Shown one piece after another: positions 1 to 8,818 of a stretch of DNA of 34,981 nt (position 1 is its first letter; each line of letters begins with the position of its first letter). A model generated the notes under the pieces. That model was not told the DNA's origin. It made no database searches and worked only from the letters and a program-made list of their open reading frames with translations. The translations under genes and the position numbers were made by a program. This DNA comes from Chloroflexota bacterium (GTDB lineage Bacteria; Chloroflexota; Dehalococcoidia; Lucifugimonadales; UBA826), in contig PBWI01000039.1 in assembly GCA_002728195.1 (NCBI GenBank), positions 1 to 34,981 on the forward strand, given 5' to 3'.

Positions 1-92
1 TAACAGGTTCTGGTATCTTCATAGCTAAATTGCTTATTATTAGGTGTGCTAGGTGAGTATTCGGTGGGTTTTGAATTTGATTTAGAGGTTTT

Positions 93-1265
93 ATGGTTGA
101 TATAGAAGGCGCTTCACTGTCAAATAAAAATGTTTCTTTCCTGGACATTGCCAGGGGATTTGTGCCGAAAATTTTGAAAGCTTCTCGAGTAATAACGGAA
201 GGCAGGGAAATACCTCGGGGTCTCGCATCTGAAATGGCAGAAGAAGGGCTTTTCAGGCTCTATATCCCAGAATCTATTGGAGGGCACGAGATCGATTATA
301 TTGATTTTCTGGACCTTGTTGCGGTTATTGCAGAGGCAGATGGGAGCGTTGGGTGGTGTTTCAATCAGAATAACGTTCTATCCACCCTTTCTGCGTTTAT
401 GCCGGAGCAATTGGCTAGAGAAATATGGTCTGATCCGACGGTCATTTTATCTAATGGTCCTCCTATTTCTCCAAAGGCTGTACCTGTGGAAGACGGATAT
501 ATATTAAATGGAAGGTGGAATTTCAGTTCCGGTTCTCGCCATGCAAAATGGGTTGTTGCTTTGGCACCTGTTGAGGGGAGAGTTATGGAAGGGGCTCAAT
601 CGCCAGAGATGCGTAACATGATGATTCCCAAAGAACAGGTGGAATTCATTGATACTTGGGAAGTTAACGGGTTAAGAGGAACTGGTAGTTTTAGTTTTAT
701 TGTTGAAGATTTATTTATCCCAGAAGCTCATTCTTTTGTTGAAGGAATGCCTCCGAGAGAAAAAGGGCCCATCTATGTGATTCCGAAGAGCCTTTTGTTT
801 TGCTCTGGGTTTGCCACCACCGCATTAGGTGTCGCTAGAGGGGCTTTGAATGCTGTCATTGAGTTATCATCTGCCAAAACTCCACAAGAGCAGGACTTGC
901 TAATGAAGCAACCTTTTACACAAAGAGAAATTGGACAAGCCGAGGCTATATGGAGATCTGCTAACTCGTATCTACGGGACAGTGCTGAATCTGTTTGGGA
1001 AAGTGCGGTGAAAGATAGAAAGATTCCTGTAGAGAGTAGAATAAATTTGAGACTTGCGAGTACTCACGCCATTAGAGAGTCGGTAAAAGTGGCAGATATG
1101 GCATACTCCCTTAGCGGGGCAACTGCCATTTTCGAAACCAGTCCAATACAAAGGCGTATGCAGGACGTCAGGGTAATAGCGCAACAGATTCAGGGTAGAA
1201 TGGCCCACTATGACACGGCGGGGCAATATTTTCTGGGGATGGACCCGCAAAGTAGATTGTTTTAG
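93..1265 (+). CDS. Acyl-CoA dehydrogenase-fold flavin-dependent monooxygenase (HsaA/DszC-like)
   Basis: A 390-residue protein with the acyl-CoA dehydrogenase fold. The N-terminal helical domain carries EMAEEGLFRLYIPESIGG (about residues 48-65), and the beta domain carries GRWNFSSGSRHAKW (about 140-153). That second motif is typical of two-component group D flavin monooxygenases (HsaA, DszC, HpaB types), which use reduced flavin and oxygen to hydroxylate an aromatic or sulfur substrate, rather than of true acyl-CoA dehydrogenases. No flavin reductase lies next to it; a reductase elsewhere would have to supply FMNH2/FADH2. The ATG at 93 follows AGAGG with only four bases of spacing, so the start is fair rather than strong. 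The gene converges on the FIST gene with six bases between them. The exact substrate cannot be read from sequence. Confidence 0.8.
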   Translation: MVDIEGASLSNKNVSFLDIARGFVPKILKASRVITEGREIPRGLASEMAEEGLFRLYIPESIGGHEIDYIDFLDLVAVIAEADGSVGWCFNQNNVLSTLSAFMPEQLAREIWSDPTVILSNGPPISPKAVPVEDGYILNGRWNFSSGSRHAKWVVALAPVEGRVMEGAQSPEMRNMMIPKEQVEFIDTWEVNGLRGTGSFSFIVEDLFIPEAHSFVEGMPPREKGPIYVIPKSLLFCSGFATTALGVARGALNAVIELSSAKTPQEQDLLMKQPFTQREIGQAEAIWRSANSYLRDSAESVWESAVKDRKIPVESRINLRLASTHAIRESVKVADMAYSLSGATAIFETSPIQRRMQDVRVIAQQIQGRMAHYDTAGQYFLGMDPQSRLF

Positions 1266-1271
1266 TTCTTT

Positions 1272-2456
1272 CTATAGCAAGTTCTTTGGTTTTATTATTC
1301 CGAATGAGCTTGTGTATCCGTGGACGTAGGTAGATTCACCCACTGGACCAACTTCTCCATTGCAGAAAAAACCTGTTAACGGTATTTCACCAACAATCTC
1401 TTTAAACATATCTGTGTCGTGATTGGCTTCGCCGTAAAGGTATGAACCTCTTCCAAGGCATGAAAACAAAAGAGCTCCAAATTGATCATGTTTAGAATCG
1501 TCACTGCTATAACTTTCTAGCATTATTTTTAGATTTTCTGAGGAAGTATTTGAATCTCTTAGGTGGAATTGTACTAATTGGCCTTCTCTTAGAATCTCTC
1601 CTATTGCTAATTTTCCTTCATCGGGGTTGGCACCGACTATGTTACGGATCAAAAAATCTTTCGTGGTAGGAGTGTCAATAAAAGGATCGGTGACTGTGCC
1701 TAAGAACAATGAATTTTGGAATAGTTGTTGATCGGGTTCAGAAAGTTGATTATATATCCCCGACAAAACTGTAAAGGGGCTATTGTCATCTAGGCCGGTC
1801 AGTATATTTCGTTCGCATTTGGTGATTCTCATAAGACTTCCGATTGGCTTGCAACCTTGGGCAACTATGGTGTCTATTTCCACGTTGCCATTTAATGCTA
1901 TACCTGCCACGCCACGGTCTGTTGTACCGTTAAAATATATAGCGTTACTTCCCGGTTGTGATCCCCCACTAGCTATACCACCGATAATTGTGGAGTCTGG
2001 AAAAGCGTAGTCCATTCCTTTGATAAGACTCTGTATTTCAACTGTGAAAGGATCTGCAAGAATAATGAATTTGGGTTCTGAGTCTCTTTTCACCTTAACC
2101 AGAGATTCCCATTTTTCAGGTGGTTGATCACCATCTGGCAATTCGCTACCAGTAATGTGAAATGGGGTAATTGAAACATCAGGCATTATTGCAGCCGTCA
2201 GGGCTATCCCTGGCCTATTCTCAACCTCAATTCCTTCACCTATCACACCGTTACCAGAACAGCCTATCAGCGTAGTCTCGGGGAAATATTCTGAAACTAA
2301 TTCCGGTAAATCTTGGTAGAAGGCTTGAAAATCTGGAGACACAAATGCTATTAGCAGGTGCGGTTGACTCTCTAAATCGGCTTCAATTGCCGACAGACAT
2401 TCACGGACGCCAGTTTCAAAATCTGAGGACTCTGATATTTTTGAGGACCAATCCAT
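1272..2456 (-). CDS. FIST-domain sensory protein (FIST_N plus FIST_C)
   Basis: A 394-residue soluble protein made up entirely of the FIST N- and C-terminal modules. FIST_N is recognised by TTLIGCSGNGVIGEG near residues 65-79 and a following GIALTAA strand. FIST_C ends with GFFCNGEVGPVG and YVHGYTSSFGII, the usual family terminus. FIST domains are thought to bind small ligands, possibly amino acids, and are often joined to kinases or chemoreceptors. Here there is no output domain, transmembrane segment or neighbouring kinase, so any signalling partner would be encoded elsewhere. It is the last gene of the minus-strand run, eight bases after the aldolase stop. No clear ribosome-binding site precedes the ATG, which suggests translational coupling. 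Confidence 0.85.
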   Translation of the reverse strand: MDWSSKISESSDFETGVRECLSAIEADLESQPHLLIAFVSPDFQAFYQDLPELVSEYFPETTLIGCSGNGVIGEGIEVENRPGIALTAAIMPDVSITPFHITGSELPDGDQPPEKWESLVKVKRDSEPKFIILADPFTVEIQSLIKGMDYAFPDSTIIGGIASGGSQPGSNAIYFNGTTDRGVAGIALNGNVEIDTIVAQGCKPIGSLMRITKCERNILTGLDDNSPFTVLSGIYNQLSEPDQQLFQNSLFLGTVTDPFIDTPTTKDFLIRNIVGANPDEGKLAIGEILREGQLVQFHLRDSNTSSENLKIMLESYSSDDSKHDQFGALLFSCLGRGSYLYGEANHDTDMFKEIVGEIPLTGFFCNGEVGPVGESTYVHGYTSSFGIIKPKNLL

Positions 2457-2464
2457 GTTTGTGT

Positions 2465-3190
2465 TTAGTAACCTCTGATTCCACTTCCACCTTCTAGCAT
2501 TTCTCTAACGGAGTCTCTGACAGCTATTGTTGCATCCACTGAAACCATTATGTCTTCATTTCGATATTTGCCTGCTGCGTGTATTTTTTCAGTACCTTCG
2601 TCGGTAACTTTGATGCAGTCAGGGTGATCAGGTTCCCCTGGAAATCCCATTGACTGAGCAAGGTCATTGGGCCCTCCAGCAAACACATTTATTCCATCTA
2701 CCTTTAATATTTCGTCGAGATTGTTATAGGCTTTTATGTCTTCTATTTGAGGCATCAATAATAAGTCATCATTGGTGTCCTGCATCATTTTTTTTAAGTC
2801 ATCAAGAAGACCGAATCTTTGGACTCTTTTGCTTGTGTAGCTCCTATGACCCTGCGGTGCGAAGTAGCAACAATCTACCATCGCTTCTGCCTCTTCCCTT
2901 GTATTTACAAACGGAATAGTGATGGCTTTAATGCCCCTGTCAATATAATTCAAAATATTGCTGGGTATCTGGTCTGGTACTCGCATGGTGGGGGTGACTC
3001 CCCATCCATCGCACATTCTGCAGAATCTATCTATTGTTTCCGGGGTGACTGGAGCATGTTGGCCATCGTAATTTACAAAATCCAGACCCATAGCTCCTGC
3101 CAATTCAACCATCTCGTCGGCATAAAAACTCAATGATATGCCATATGATTTTTTGCCTTCTTTCATGTTTGAAATAATTTTGTTAGCCAT
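2465..3190 (-). CDS. HpcH/HpaI-family aldolase (first copy)
   Basis: A class II pyruvate aldolase-type TIM barrel of 241 residues. Members cleave 2-keto-3-deoxy or 4-hydroxy-2-keto acids to pyruvate and an aldehyde, using a divalent metal. Visible family motifs are YDGQHAPV (catalytic His region), MRVP (substrate Arg), MPQIED (metal Glu) and GGPNDLAQSMG (metal Asp). The frame is open further upstream to a TTG at 3235. The ATG at 3190 is chosen because AAGGAG sits nine bases before it, whereas an ATG six bases earlier would leave only three bases. The usual EHG of the His motif reads GQH here. It lies between the MazG-like and FIST genes in the minus-strand run; a second aldolase paralogue is at 11554-12318. 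Substrate unknown. Confidence 0.85.
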   Translation of the reverse strand: MANKIISNMKEGKKSYGISLSFYADEMVELAGAMGLDFVNYDGQHAPVTPETIDRFCRMCDGWGVTPTMRVPDQIPSNILNYIDRGIKAITIPFVNTREEAEAMVDCCYFAPQGHRSYTSKRVQRFGLLDDLKKMMQDTNDDLLLMPQIEDIKAYNNLDEILKVDGINVFAGGPNDLAQSMGFPGEPDHPDCIKVTDEGTEKIHAAGKYRNEDIMVSVDATIAVRDSVREMLEGGSGIRGY

Positions 3191-3235
3191 TTTCATCAAC
3201 TCCTTATTTTTAGGGTTTACCTGCAACGGTGCCAA

Positions 3236-3580
3236 TTACGCTTTTTTATTGCCATGACGGTATGGTCTAGTTTGATTGTAAGACAATTTGGTGGTTAATG
3301 ATTCTTCTAAATCCAATTCAAACTCACCGCATAAGTCAGCTATTCTAATAATGACATCTGCCAATTCCACCGTAAATCCTTCCGGTTTTCCCTTTTCATC
3401 GAACCAATTTTCACTTATGGAATCTTTGCCCTTGACTCGATAGACTTCCAGGGCCTCACTGACTTCACTGTGTATAAGAGCAAGAAGTTCACCTACATTT
3501 CGGTCAGGATCATCCCACCATCCTTTGGATTTGGCAGTTTGATGTGACTCTTGTATGAGACTTTCAATTGTCATAGACAT
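3236..3580 (-). CDS. MazG-like nucleotide pyrophosphohydrolase
   Basis: A 114-residue all-alpha NTP pyrophosphohydrolase of the MazG/dUTPase superfamily. The two metal-binding signatures are present: ExxE in SEVSEALE (E39, E42) and ExxD in ELADVIIRIAD (E72, D75). Such proteins hydrolyse nucleoside triphosphates, often damaged or non-canonical ones, to the monophosphate and pyrophosphate in the cytoplasm. The ATG at 3580 follows a GGAG-like site about eight bases upstream. It sits between an oxidoreductase gene (20 bases) and the aldolase (45 bases). Its place among oxygenases could reflect house-cleaning of oxidised nucleotides, but that is inference; the gene may simply be carried along in the operon. 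Confidence 0.8.
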   Translation of the reverse strand: MSMTIESLIQESHQTAKSKGWWDDPDRNVGELLALIHSEVSEALEVYRVKGKDSISENWFDEKGKPEGFTVELADVIIRIADLCGEFELDLEESLTTKLSYNQTRPYRHGNKKA

Positions 3581-3600
3581 TATTAATGACTCCAGTAGAA

Positions 3601-4602
3601 CTAGTTTATGAAGGGAGCCAGTGATTGAATGGTTGCTTCATATGCCTCTTTTGTGTCTTCATTTAGGACCAATCTTATTTCATCCACACCTGCATCAAAA
3701 AAGTTTTGCATTTGGGCCGCACATTCTCCTGGAGTGCCAATTATAGTAGTGGCATCAACCATTTCATCAGTAACAAGGCTGGCCGCTTTTCCTCTTTCCT
3801 TATCTAGGTATGCTTTTCTGACCATATCAGCCTCTTCCCCAAAACCGATACGATGCATGTATTGATGATAAAACACTCCCATACCACCAATATAAAAAGA
3901 TATGTGAGGACGCTCCCTGTCTCTTGCAAGACCAGGGTTATCCGTAACGTATATGGAAACTTGAGGTGAAATGGTGATGTCATCAAGGCTTCTACCCACA
4001 GATTCTGCACCTTCTTTGAGCTGAGATACGGCAGCATCCATTCTGGAAGGAGCGAGGAATATAGGCAGCCATCCGTCGGCTATTTCCCCTGTCATTTTGA
4101 GACTAGGAGGACTTAAGGATGCTATGTATATCGGTAAATCCGGCCTATGAGGAGTAAAGCGCAATCTAAACCTGTTTATTTCAAAAAATTCTCCTGAATG
4201 ATCCAATCTTTCACCATTCATAGCTTTTCTCAGTATGTCAACATATTCTCTTATCCTGGTGATGGGTTTTGAAAATTTCTCACCGTGTAAATCTTCAATG
4301 ACTAATTTACCACTCGCGCCTAGTCCCAAAAAAAATCTCCCCTTCGACATAACATCCATGTTTAGCGCTGTCATAGCTAGATTTGCAGGAGATCTCGCAA
4401 ACACTGGAACTATGCTTGTACCAATTTTGATTCGTTTGGTGACAGCTGCTATTTGGGCCAATGAAGTAAAAGCATCTTCCCCCCAAGATTCTCCCATGGT
4501 GACACAGCTATATCCCAAGTCGTCAGCCATAATCGCCAATTCCTTGGTTTCGTCCCAAGATCCACCTGGAGCTCTCAGACCCATTATTCCTACATCACCC
4601 AT
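3601..4602 (-). CDS. Luciferase-like (LLM) F420-dependent oxidoreductase, Mer-like
   Basis: A 333-residue bacterial-luciferase-fold TIM barrel. The pattern GESWGEDAF near residue 38, GTSIVPVFARSPANLAM near 62-78 and FFLGLGAS near 90 is that of the F420-dependent branch related to methylenetetrahydromethanopterin reductase, including the stretch where a non-prolyl cis peptide normally sits. These enzymes move a hydride between F420H2 and a substrate, although some relatives use FMN and oxygen. It is the third flavin or deazaflavin TIM-barrel enzyme in a row on this strand (after 6189-7289 and 4642-5688). F420 use is supported by the Ddn-like gene at 5708-6145. No cofactor-synthesis gene is in view. 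The substrate is unknown. Confidence 0.85.
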   Translation of the reverse strand: MGDVGIMGLRAPGGSWDETKELAIMADDLGYSCVTMGESWGEDAFTSLAQIAAVTKRIKIGTSIVPVFARSPANLAMTALNMDVMSKGRFFLGLGASGKLVIEDLHGEKFSKPITRIREYVDILRKAMNGERLDHSGEFFEINRFRLRFTPHRPDLPIYIASLSPPSLKMTGEIADGWLPIFLAPSRMDAAVSQLKEGAESVGRSLDDITISPQVSIYVTDNPGLARDRERPHISFYIGGMGVFYHQYMHRIGFGEEADMVRKAYLDKERGKAASLVTDEMVDATTIIGTPGECAAQMQNFFDAGVDEIRLVLNEDTKEAYEATIQSLAPFIN

Positions 4603-4641
4603 GTCTTACTCCTTTTTGCCCTTTTGAATTTATTTTATATG

Positions 4642-5688
4642 CTAATTTGACCCAATGAATTCGTTTCCAACAATTTCCATAGTATTGATAGCTTCTTCGT
4701 GATTCAAATCTCCCCATTGGAAAGAAAGTAGTAAGAAATTGCAGCCGCTGCGATTTTTGTATTCTCTTAAATATTTAATAACCGATTCTGTAGATCCTGC
4801 GACAACCTGTTCTTTTTCGATTGCTGTTTCGAAATCAATTGTCCATGGAAGTATCCTTTTCCCAATTTCATTTTCAACCATTATTTTAGGCCTGCGACTT
4901 TCTCCACCAGGGAGAGGTTTACGAAAATTGGACCTATAGATTTCATAAGATTTTCTGGCTCTGATTAACGCAGATTGATCAGTCCTTCCAATGAATAGAC
5001 GTTTGGAAACTCCTAAGAGAGGGTTTTGGGAGAAGTGGAACCATGATTTTTCATTCTCATATTTAACACGTGTCTCTGAGTAAAGTTTATTTATCTTTGG
5101 CAGATCAGCAATTGTACCTTCGGTTATCAAATTGCCGCCGATTTGACCAGCTTTCATCGGATTCCCGGCAACCCATATGGGTGGATGTGGCTTTTGAAAT
5201 GGACTTAGTTCCATCCATAGATCTTTGAACTGGTAATGGTCACCTGAGAAGTTTATAAATTCCTTGGTAAGGCCCTGCATTATGATCTCTACAGACTCAT
5301 TATATATATCATCAGAATCTATAGGATTTTGTCCCCACATTGCGAGTTCATCACCCACGGGTGCTCCTCTGCCAAATCCAACATCCAACCTTCCTGAGGT
5401 CAAGTTATCAAGAGTACAGATTTCTTCAATAATGCGGATGGGGTGATGAAGAGGTAGAACATACACCAAAGGACACAATCTGATAGTTGACGTTACTGTT
5501 GCTAGTGCCCCCAAATAGGCCCCTTGAACTGGAGCTGCAGTCAGGGGAGAATGATGGTGCTCAGCCACATGGTAAGAATAAAACCCTAGGGTTTCAGCCT
5601 TTTTCACCATGGATACCCTCTGACTATATTGTTGGTGAAGTGGAAGGGATTTAAGCCGTTCCACGTGATCAAATATTCCTACTTTCAA
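4642..5688 (-). CDS. Luciferase-like (LLM) flavin-dependent monooxygenase, LuxA-type
   Basis: A 348-residue luciferase-fold protein. AEHHHSPLTAAPV (about residues 43-55) is the hallmark of FMN-dependent, LuxA-like alkanal/alkane monooxygenases, followed by PLVYVLPLHHPIRIIEE and GRLDVGFGRGAP. It probably inserts oxygen into an organic substrate using FMNH2 supplied by a separate reductase. The start is TTG at 5686-5688, 19 bases after the Ddn-like stop. No strong ribosome-binding site is visible, so it may depend on translational coupling. It differs clearly from its two neighbouring LLM paralogues in subfamily motifs, so it is not a recent tandem duplicate. Confidence 0.85.
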   Translation of the reverse strand: MKVGIFDHVERLKSLPLHQQYSQRVSMVKKAETLGFYSYHVAEHHHSPLTAAPVQGAYLGALATVTSTIRLCPLVYVLPLHHPIRIIEEICTLDNLTSGRLDVGFGRGAPVGDELAMWGQNPIDSDDIYNESVEIIMQGLTKEFINFSGDHYQFKDLWMELSPFQKPHPPIWVAGNPMKAGQIGGNLITEGTIADLPKINKLYSETRVKYENEKSWFHFSQNPLLGVSKRLFIGRTDQSALIRARKSYEIYRSNFRKPLPGGESRRPKIMVENEIGKRILPWTIDFETAIEKEQVVAGSTESVIKYLREYKNRSGCNFLLLSFQWGDLNHEEAINTMEIVGNEFIGSN

Positions 5689-5707
5689 GAACTTATTCTT
5701 GATTGGT

Positions 5708-6145
5708 TTATGAAGCCGGTTCAGCTAAAAATATTGGAATGACACGTGTAGTTTTCTGTTGGTATTCATGATAAGGAGGGTATGCGTCTACTGCAATTTC
5801 CCAGAGTCTTTTTCTTTCATCTGAGTCAGTGATTTCCTTTACATTCATGTCGTATATATCTGATCCGTCCTGAATTTTAACGGATGGGTTGGCTTTGAGA
5901 TTGAAATACCATACGGGATGTTTAGGCGCGCCGCCTGTTGAGGCGACTAATATGTAGTTTGAGCCATCGACCGCTTTCATAAGAGGCGTTTTCCTCAACG
6001 CACCGGTTTTATTTCCAGTATTTGTGACGATTATGACAGGAAGACCTGTCTCCCTCAGAGTGGTCCCTTCTTTTCCGCCGCTGGATTCATATAGTTCAAC
6101 TTGTTCTCTAACCCAGTCCCTAGGACTTGGAATGTATTCGGACAT
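5708..6145 (-). CDS. Deazaflavin (F420)-dependent nitroreductase-family protein, Ddn-like
   Basis: A 145-residue split-beta-barrel protein of the Ddn family. The diagnostic core is VTNTGNKTGALRKTPLMK (about residues 40-57), matching the TGRKSG-RKTPL pattern that contacts F420, followed by ILVASTGGAPKHPVWYFNL. Family members use F420H2 to reduce quinones, enones or nitro compounds. The gene lies inside a run of luciferase-fold oxidoreductases, 43 bases after the SsuD-like gene, which makes the organism a likely F420 producer. The stop is 19 bases before the next gene. The physiological substrate is not evident. Confidence 0.87.
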   Translation of the reverse strand: MSEYIPSPRDWVREQVELYESSGGKEGTTLRETGLPVIIVTNTGNKTGALRKTPLMKAVDGSNYILVASTGGAPKHPVWYFNLKANPSVKIQDGSDIYDMNVKEITDSDERKRLWEIAVDAYPPYHEYQQKTTRVIPIFLAEPAS

Positions 6146-6188
6146 TGGAAGACCCTCTTTTTTCTACCTATTAGTTTCGTTGCTGCTT

Positions 6189-7289
6189 TTAAGCAATCGC
6201 AGACACTACATTTTCTTTATGATACTTTTTTACCTTTTCCCGAAGCAATGGTATTAGTTCCTTGCCCCAGTATATAGCGTCTTCAATGGGATTGAATCCT
6301 CTAATTAAGATAGTAGTGCCACCAATTTTGTAGTAATTTAGCAGGGATTCAGCCACTTGGTCAGCAGTTCCGACTAGAGCAGTACTGTTTCCTGTCCCGC
6401 CGGTAGCAGCAGCAATTGGCATATAAAGTCGCTCGTCCTGTATGTCTCCCTGTTTGGCAAAGTACACTAGCCTCTTTGATCCGATGGACATGGTTCTATC
6501 ATTGAATGGGGCATTTTTGTCTTGAACTGCATCCAAGGTGTCATACGCTCTTTCCCAAGCCTCTTTTTCAGTATCTGCAACTATAGGTCTGGTAGAAACG
6601 GAGAACCTCACCTCACTAACGTCTCTTCCCGCATCTCTTACTCGCCTCTTAAAATCATTGATTTTTTTACTAACATCATTGAGGGGTTCTCCAAAAGTGG
6701 CATAAACGTCACATTCTTTAGCTCCAATGTTTAGAGCTATCTCAGAAGATCCTCCAAAATACACTGGTATTCTAGGTTTTTGATAGCAATCCACATCACT
6801 AAACGCCTGATTAAATTTGTAAAACTCGCCAGAGAAATCAAAGGGGGAATCCTCACTCCAAATCCTCTTAACTATGTGCATGAATTCACCAGATCTTCTG
6901 TATCTGTCCTCTTTAGTCAAAAAATCCCCGTCTTTCTGTTGCTCAACTTCTGAACCTCCACTGATTATATGAAGTGCAATCCTGCCCTCTGTGAGCTGGT
7001 CGAAAGTCGCAGCTTTTCTTGCGAGTAAAGTGGGACTAACAAAACCTGGTCTATGAGCGATTAAGAACCCCAATTTTTTTGTGTGTGCCGCTGCATGCAT
7101 AGCTACAATAAATCCGTCAGCGGCGCTTGATCTGTAGCCTACTAAAACTTTGTCAAAACCACTATTTTCATGAGCTTTTGCAAACTCAATGATATGGTCC
7201 CCGCTAACACCGCTGCCAATGACGGAGACTTGATTTTTACTTGATGTCCCTTTTTCAGCGCCTATCATCCCGATTATTTCTACGCTCAT
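6189..7289 (-). CDS. SsuD-like FMNH2-dependent monooxygenase (alkanesulfonate monooxygenase family)
   Basis: A 366-residue luciferase-fold protein of the SsuD/SfnG branch. It shows GFLIAHRPGFVSPTLLARK (about residues 74-92), then ATFDQLTEGR and LHIISGG, and ends with an IRGFNPIEDAIYWG segment resembling the SsuD C-terminal active-site region. SsuD releases sulfite from alkanesulfonates using FMNH2 and oxygen; relatives act on methanesulfonate, dimethylsulfone or non-sulfur substrates. The ATG follows an AAGGA site at good distance. There is no SsuE reductase or sulfonate transporter nearby, so sulfonate use is only a family-level suggestion. It is the first of four consecutive flavin/F420 enzymes on this strand. 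Confidence 0.83.
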   Translation of the reverse strand: MSVEIIGMIGAEKGTSSKNQVSVIGSGVSGDHIIEFAKAHENSGFDKVLVGYRSSAADGFIVAMHAAAHTKKLGFLIAHRPGFVSPTLLARKAATFDQLTEGRIALHIISGGSEVEQQKDGDFLTKEDRYRRSGEFMHIVKRIWSEDSPFDFSGEFYKFNQAFSDVDCYQKPRIPVYFGGSSEIALNIGAKECDVYATFGEPLNDVSKKINDFKRRVRDAGRDVSEVRFSVSTRPIVADTEKEAWERAYDTLDAVQDKNAPFNDRTMSIGSKRLVYFAKQGDIQDERLYMPIAAATGGTGNSTALVGTADQVAESLLNYYKIGGTTILIRGFNPIEDAIYWGKELIPLLREKVKKYHKENVVSAIA

Positions 7290-7304
7290 ATTTGATCCTT
7301 ATTA

Positions 7305-8276
7305 TTAATCTTCCCAATAATTGCCTTGGGATATTTGGTTGACGATGTTTTCGGAAAATTCCCATAATTGTTTTGCCATTGCTTGATCTGCTCCGTGTCT
7401 CGATGGTGCCTCAATATTGCAGTTAGAAAAATATTTACCACTTATGTATTTGAGGTCTGGATGAGTACTCGCATATATTTGAGTGGCGGCACCTTGATGA
7501 ATATTTTTGAAGAGCAATTTATCCGCTACAACTGCCCCAAATTTTATGAGAGGGTTATAGTTCCGAAGTAGATTAGTTCTGATCACTCCAGGGTGGACAG
7601 CATTGGCTGTTTGATCGCTACCTTCTAATCGGTTGGCCAACTCATTAGAGAATAAAAGATTCGCCAATTTCGAGTGCCCGTAAGCTTTATGAGGGTTGTA
7701 TTGGTTAGAGCCAGAAAAGTTACCGAATTGGATTCCGTCATGATATGAAAAAACTTTGTGTGCGGAGCTAGATACCACAGTTACCCTGGCTTCATTAGTG
7801 AGTAATGGCATCAGTAGATTCACCAGCATAAAGTGGCCAATATGATTGGTTAAAAATTGAAGTTCGACACCATATTTTTGTTGCAACTGTGGGAGTGCCA
7901 TTATCCCTGCGTTGCAGATGATTGAGTCTATTCGAATCCCTAAATTAAATAGATGATTTGCGCATTTGGTGATGGAATGTGGTTCAGATAAATCACATTC
8001 AATGGGGAGGAATTCGGGGTTTGCACTTGGTTTTATGGCATTGGCTTTTTCAATGGTTCTCGCCATGCCTATTACTTTGGCCCCCCTTAAAGATAAAACT
8101 CTCACCGTCTCTAACCCAAGCCCTGAATTTGCTCCTGTAACTACGATCGTCTTGCCTGTAAGATCGATGGATTTGGTTACTTCTTCTGCTGTTGTGTGGA
8201 ATCCCAAACCGTTTGGTCCATTCTTGCCAAAACGATCCATGAACGGAATTCGTGAACTTGATAATGATTCTATCAA
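7305..8276 (-). CDS. Short-chain dehydrogenase/reductase, retinol-dehydrogenase-like
   Basis: A 323-residue classical-type SDR with an N-terminal extension of about 40 residues before the Rossmann fold. Motifs in order are TGANSGLG (nucleotide binding), NAG, SSSAH with the catalytic Ser, and YGHSK with the catalytic Tyr and Lys; VHPGVIRTNL follows. The pattern is closest to the retinol dehydrogenase/WW-oxidoreductase-like group, which often use NADP(H). The TTG start at 8274-8276 is supported by GAAGG nine bases upstream; the in-frame ATG at 8240 has no such site. It probably oxidises or reduces an alcohol or carbonyl made by the adjacent monooxygenases, by inference from context. Confidence 0.85.
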   Translation of the reverse strand: MIESLSSSRIPFMDRFGKNGPNGLGFHTTAEEVTKSIDLTGKTIVVTGANSGLGLETVRVLSLRGAKVIGMARTIEKANAIKPSANPEFLPIECDLSEPHSITKCANHLFNLGIRIDSIICNAGIMALPQLQQKYGVELQFLTNHIGHFMLVNLLMPLLTNEARVTVVSSSAHKVFSYHDGIQFGNFSGSNQYNPHKAYGHSKLANLLFSNELANRLEGSDQTANAVHPGVIRTNLLRNYNPLIKFGAVVADKLLFKNIHQGAATQIYASTHPDLKYISGKYFSNCNIEAPSRHGADQAMAKQLWEFSENIVNQISQGNYWED

Positions 8277-8309
8277 TAGGAGCTACCTTCAAAGTAGGTG
8301 CGATGAATT

Positions 8310-8801
8310 CTAGTATTCATACACTGCACACCGCTCGCAAATCGTCTCCGGTATAAGGCCCACTGCGATTAAAATCTTGAATACTTTGCAAGCAAAGCAG
8401 TATCCGAATACCGATTCTAGGAAGGCAAATATACTCAGGACTGCAAGTAGAAGTATGCAAATATAATGGAGATTAGCTAACCAAAAGATAAAAATAAATG
8501 TCGAAAATATTAGGCCAATACTTTGGGCAAAACGTTTGGGTGGGCCTGGCACTAATTTTTCATCAAAATTTAATTTGGGAACTAGAAATTTTGTGACTAA
8601 AAGTGCAAGGGGGCTGACTTTTGGACCAGATGAAACCCTAGCCAAAAAACCATAGGCCATTATCAACAAGACTACCCAAGCAAAGTTAACTTCCAGACTG
8701 ATTAAGCATATAGATAGGAGAGACATTAAAAGCACCCCAGATGCTACTAACCGTGCAGCTGGTTCATTTATCAGTTCGGGAAATGAAAAGAATTCTTTCA
8801 T
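8310..8801 (-). CDS. DUF4395 family integral membrane protein
   Basis: A 163-residue protein with about four transmembrane segments. It shows the DUF4395 signature: INEPAARLVA near the N terminus, GPKVSPLALL and PGPPKRFAQSIG in the middle, and a Cys-rich terminus with YCFACK and IPETICERC. Members of this family often lie beside thioredoxin or other thiol-redox genes. Here it directly follows the peroxiredoxin gene (17 bases), which fits a role in membrane thiol redox handling. The four terminal cysteines arranged as two CxxC pairs could be redox-active; biochemical function is unknown. Confidence 0.85.
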   Translation of the reverse strand: MKEFFSFPELINEPAARLVASGVLLMSLLSICLISLEVNFAWVVLLIMAYGFLARVSSGPKVSPLALLVTKFLVPKLNFDEKLVPGPPKRFAQSIGLIFSTFIFIFWLANLHYICILLLAVLSIFAFLESVFGYCFACKVFKILIAVGLIPETICERCAVYEY

Positions 8802-8818
8802 AAGTCAGCCGTCCATTT

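Noticed and set aside
2465-3235. Longer aldolase starting with TTG at 3235
   Set aside because: The ATG at 3190 has a perfectly spaced AAGGAG, and the extra 15 residues are not aldolase-like.
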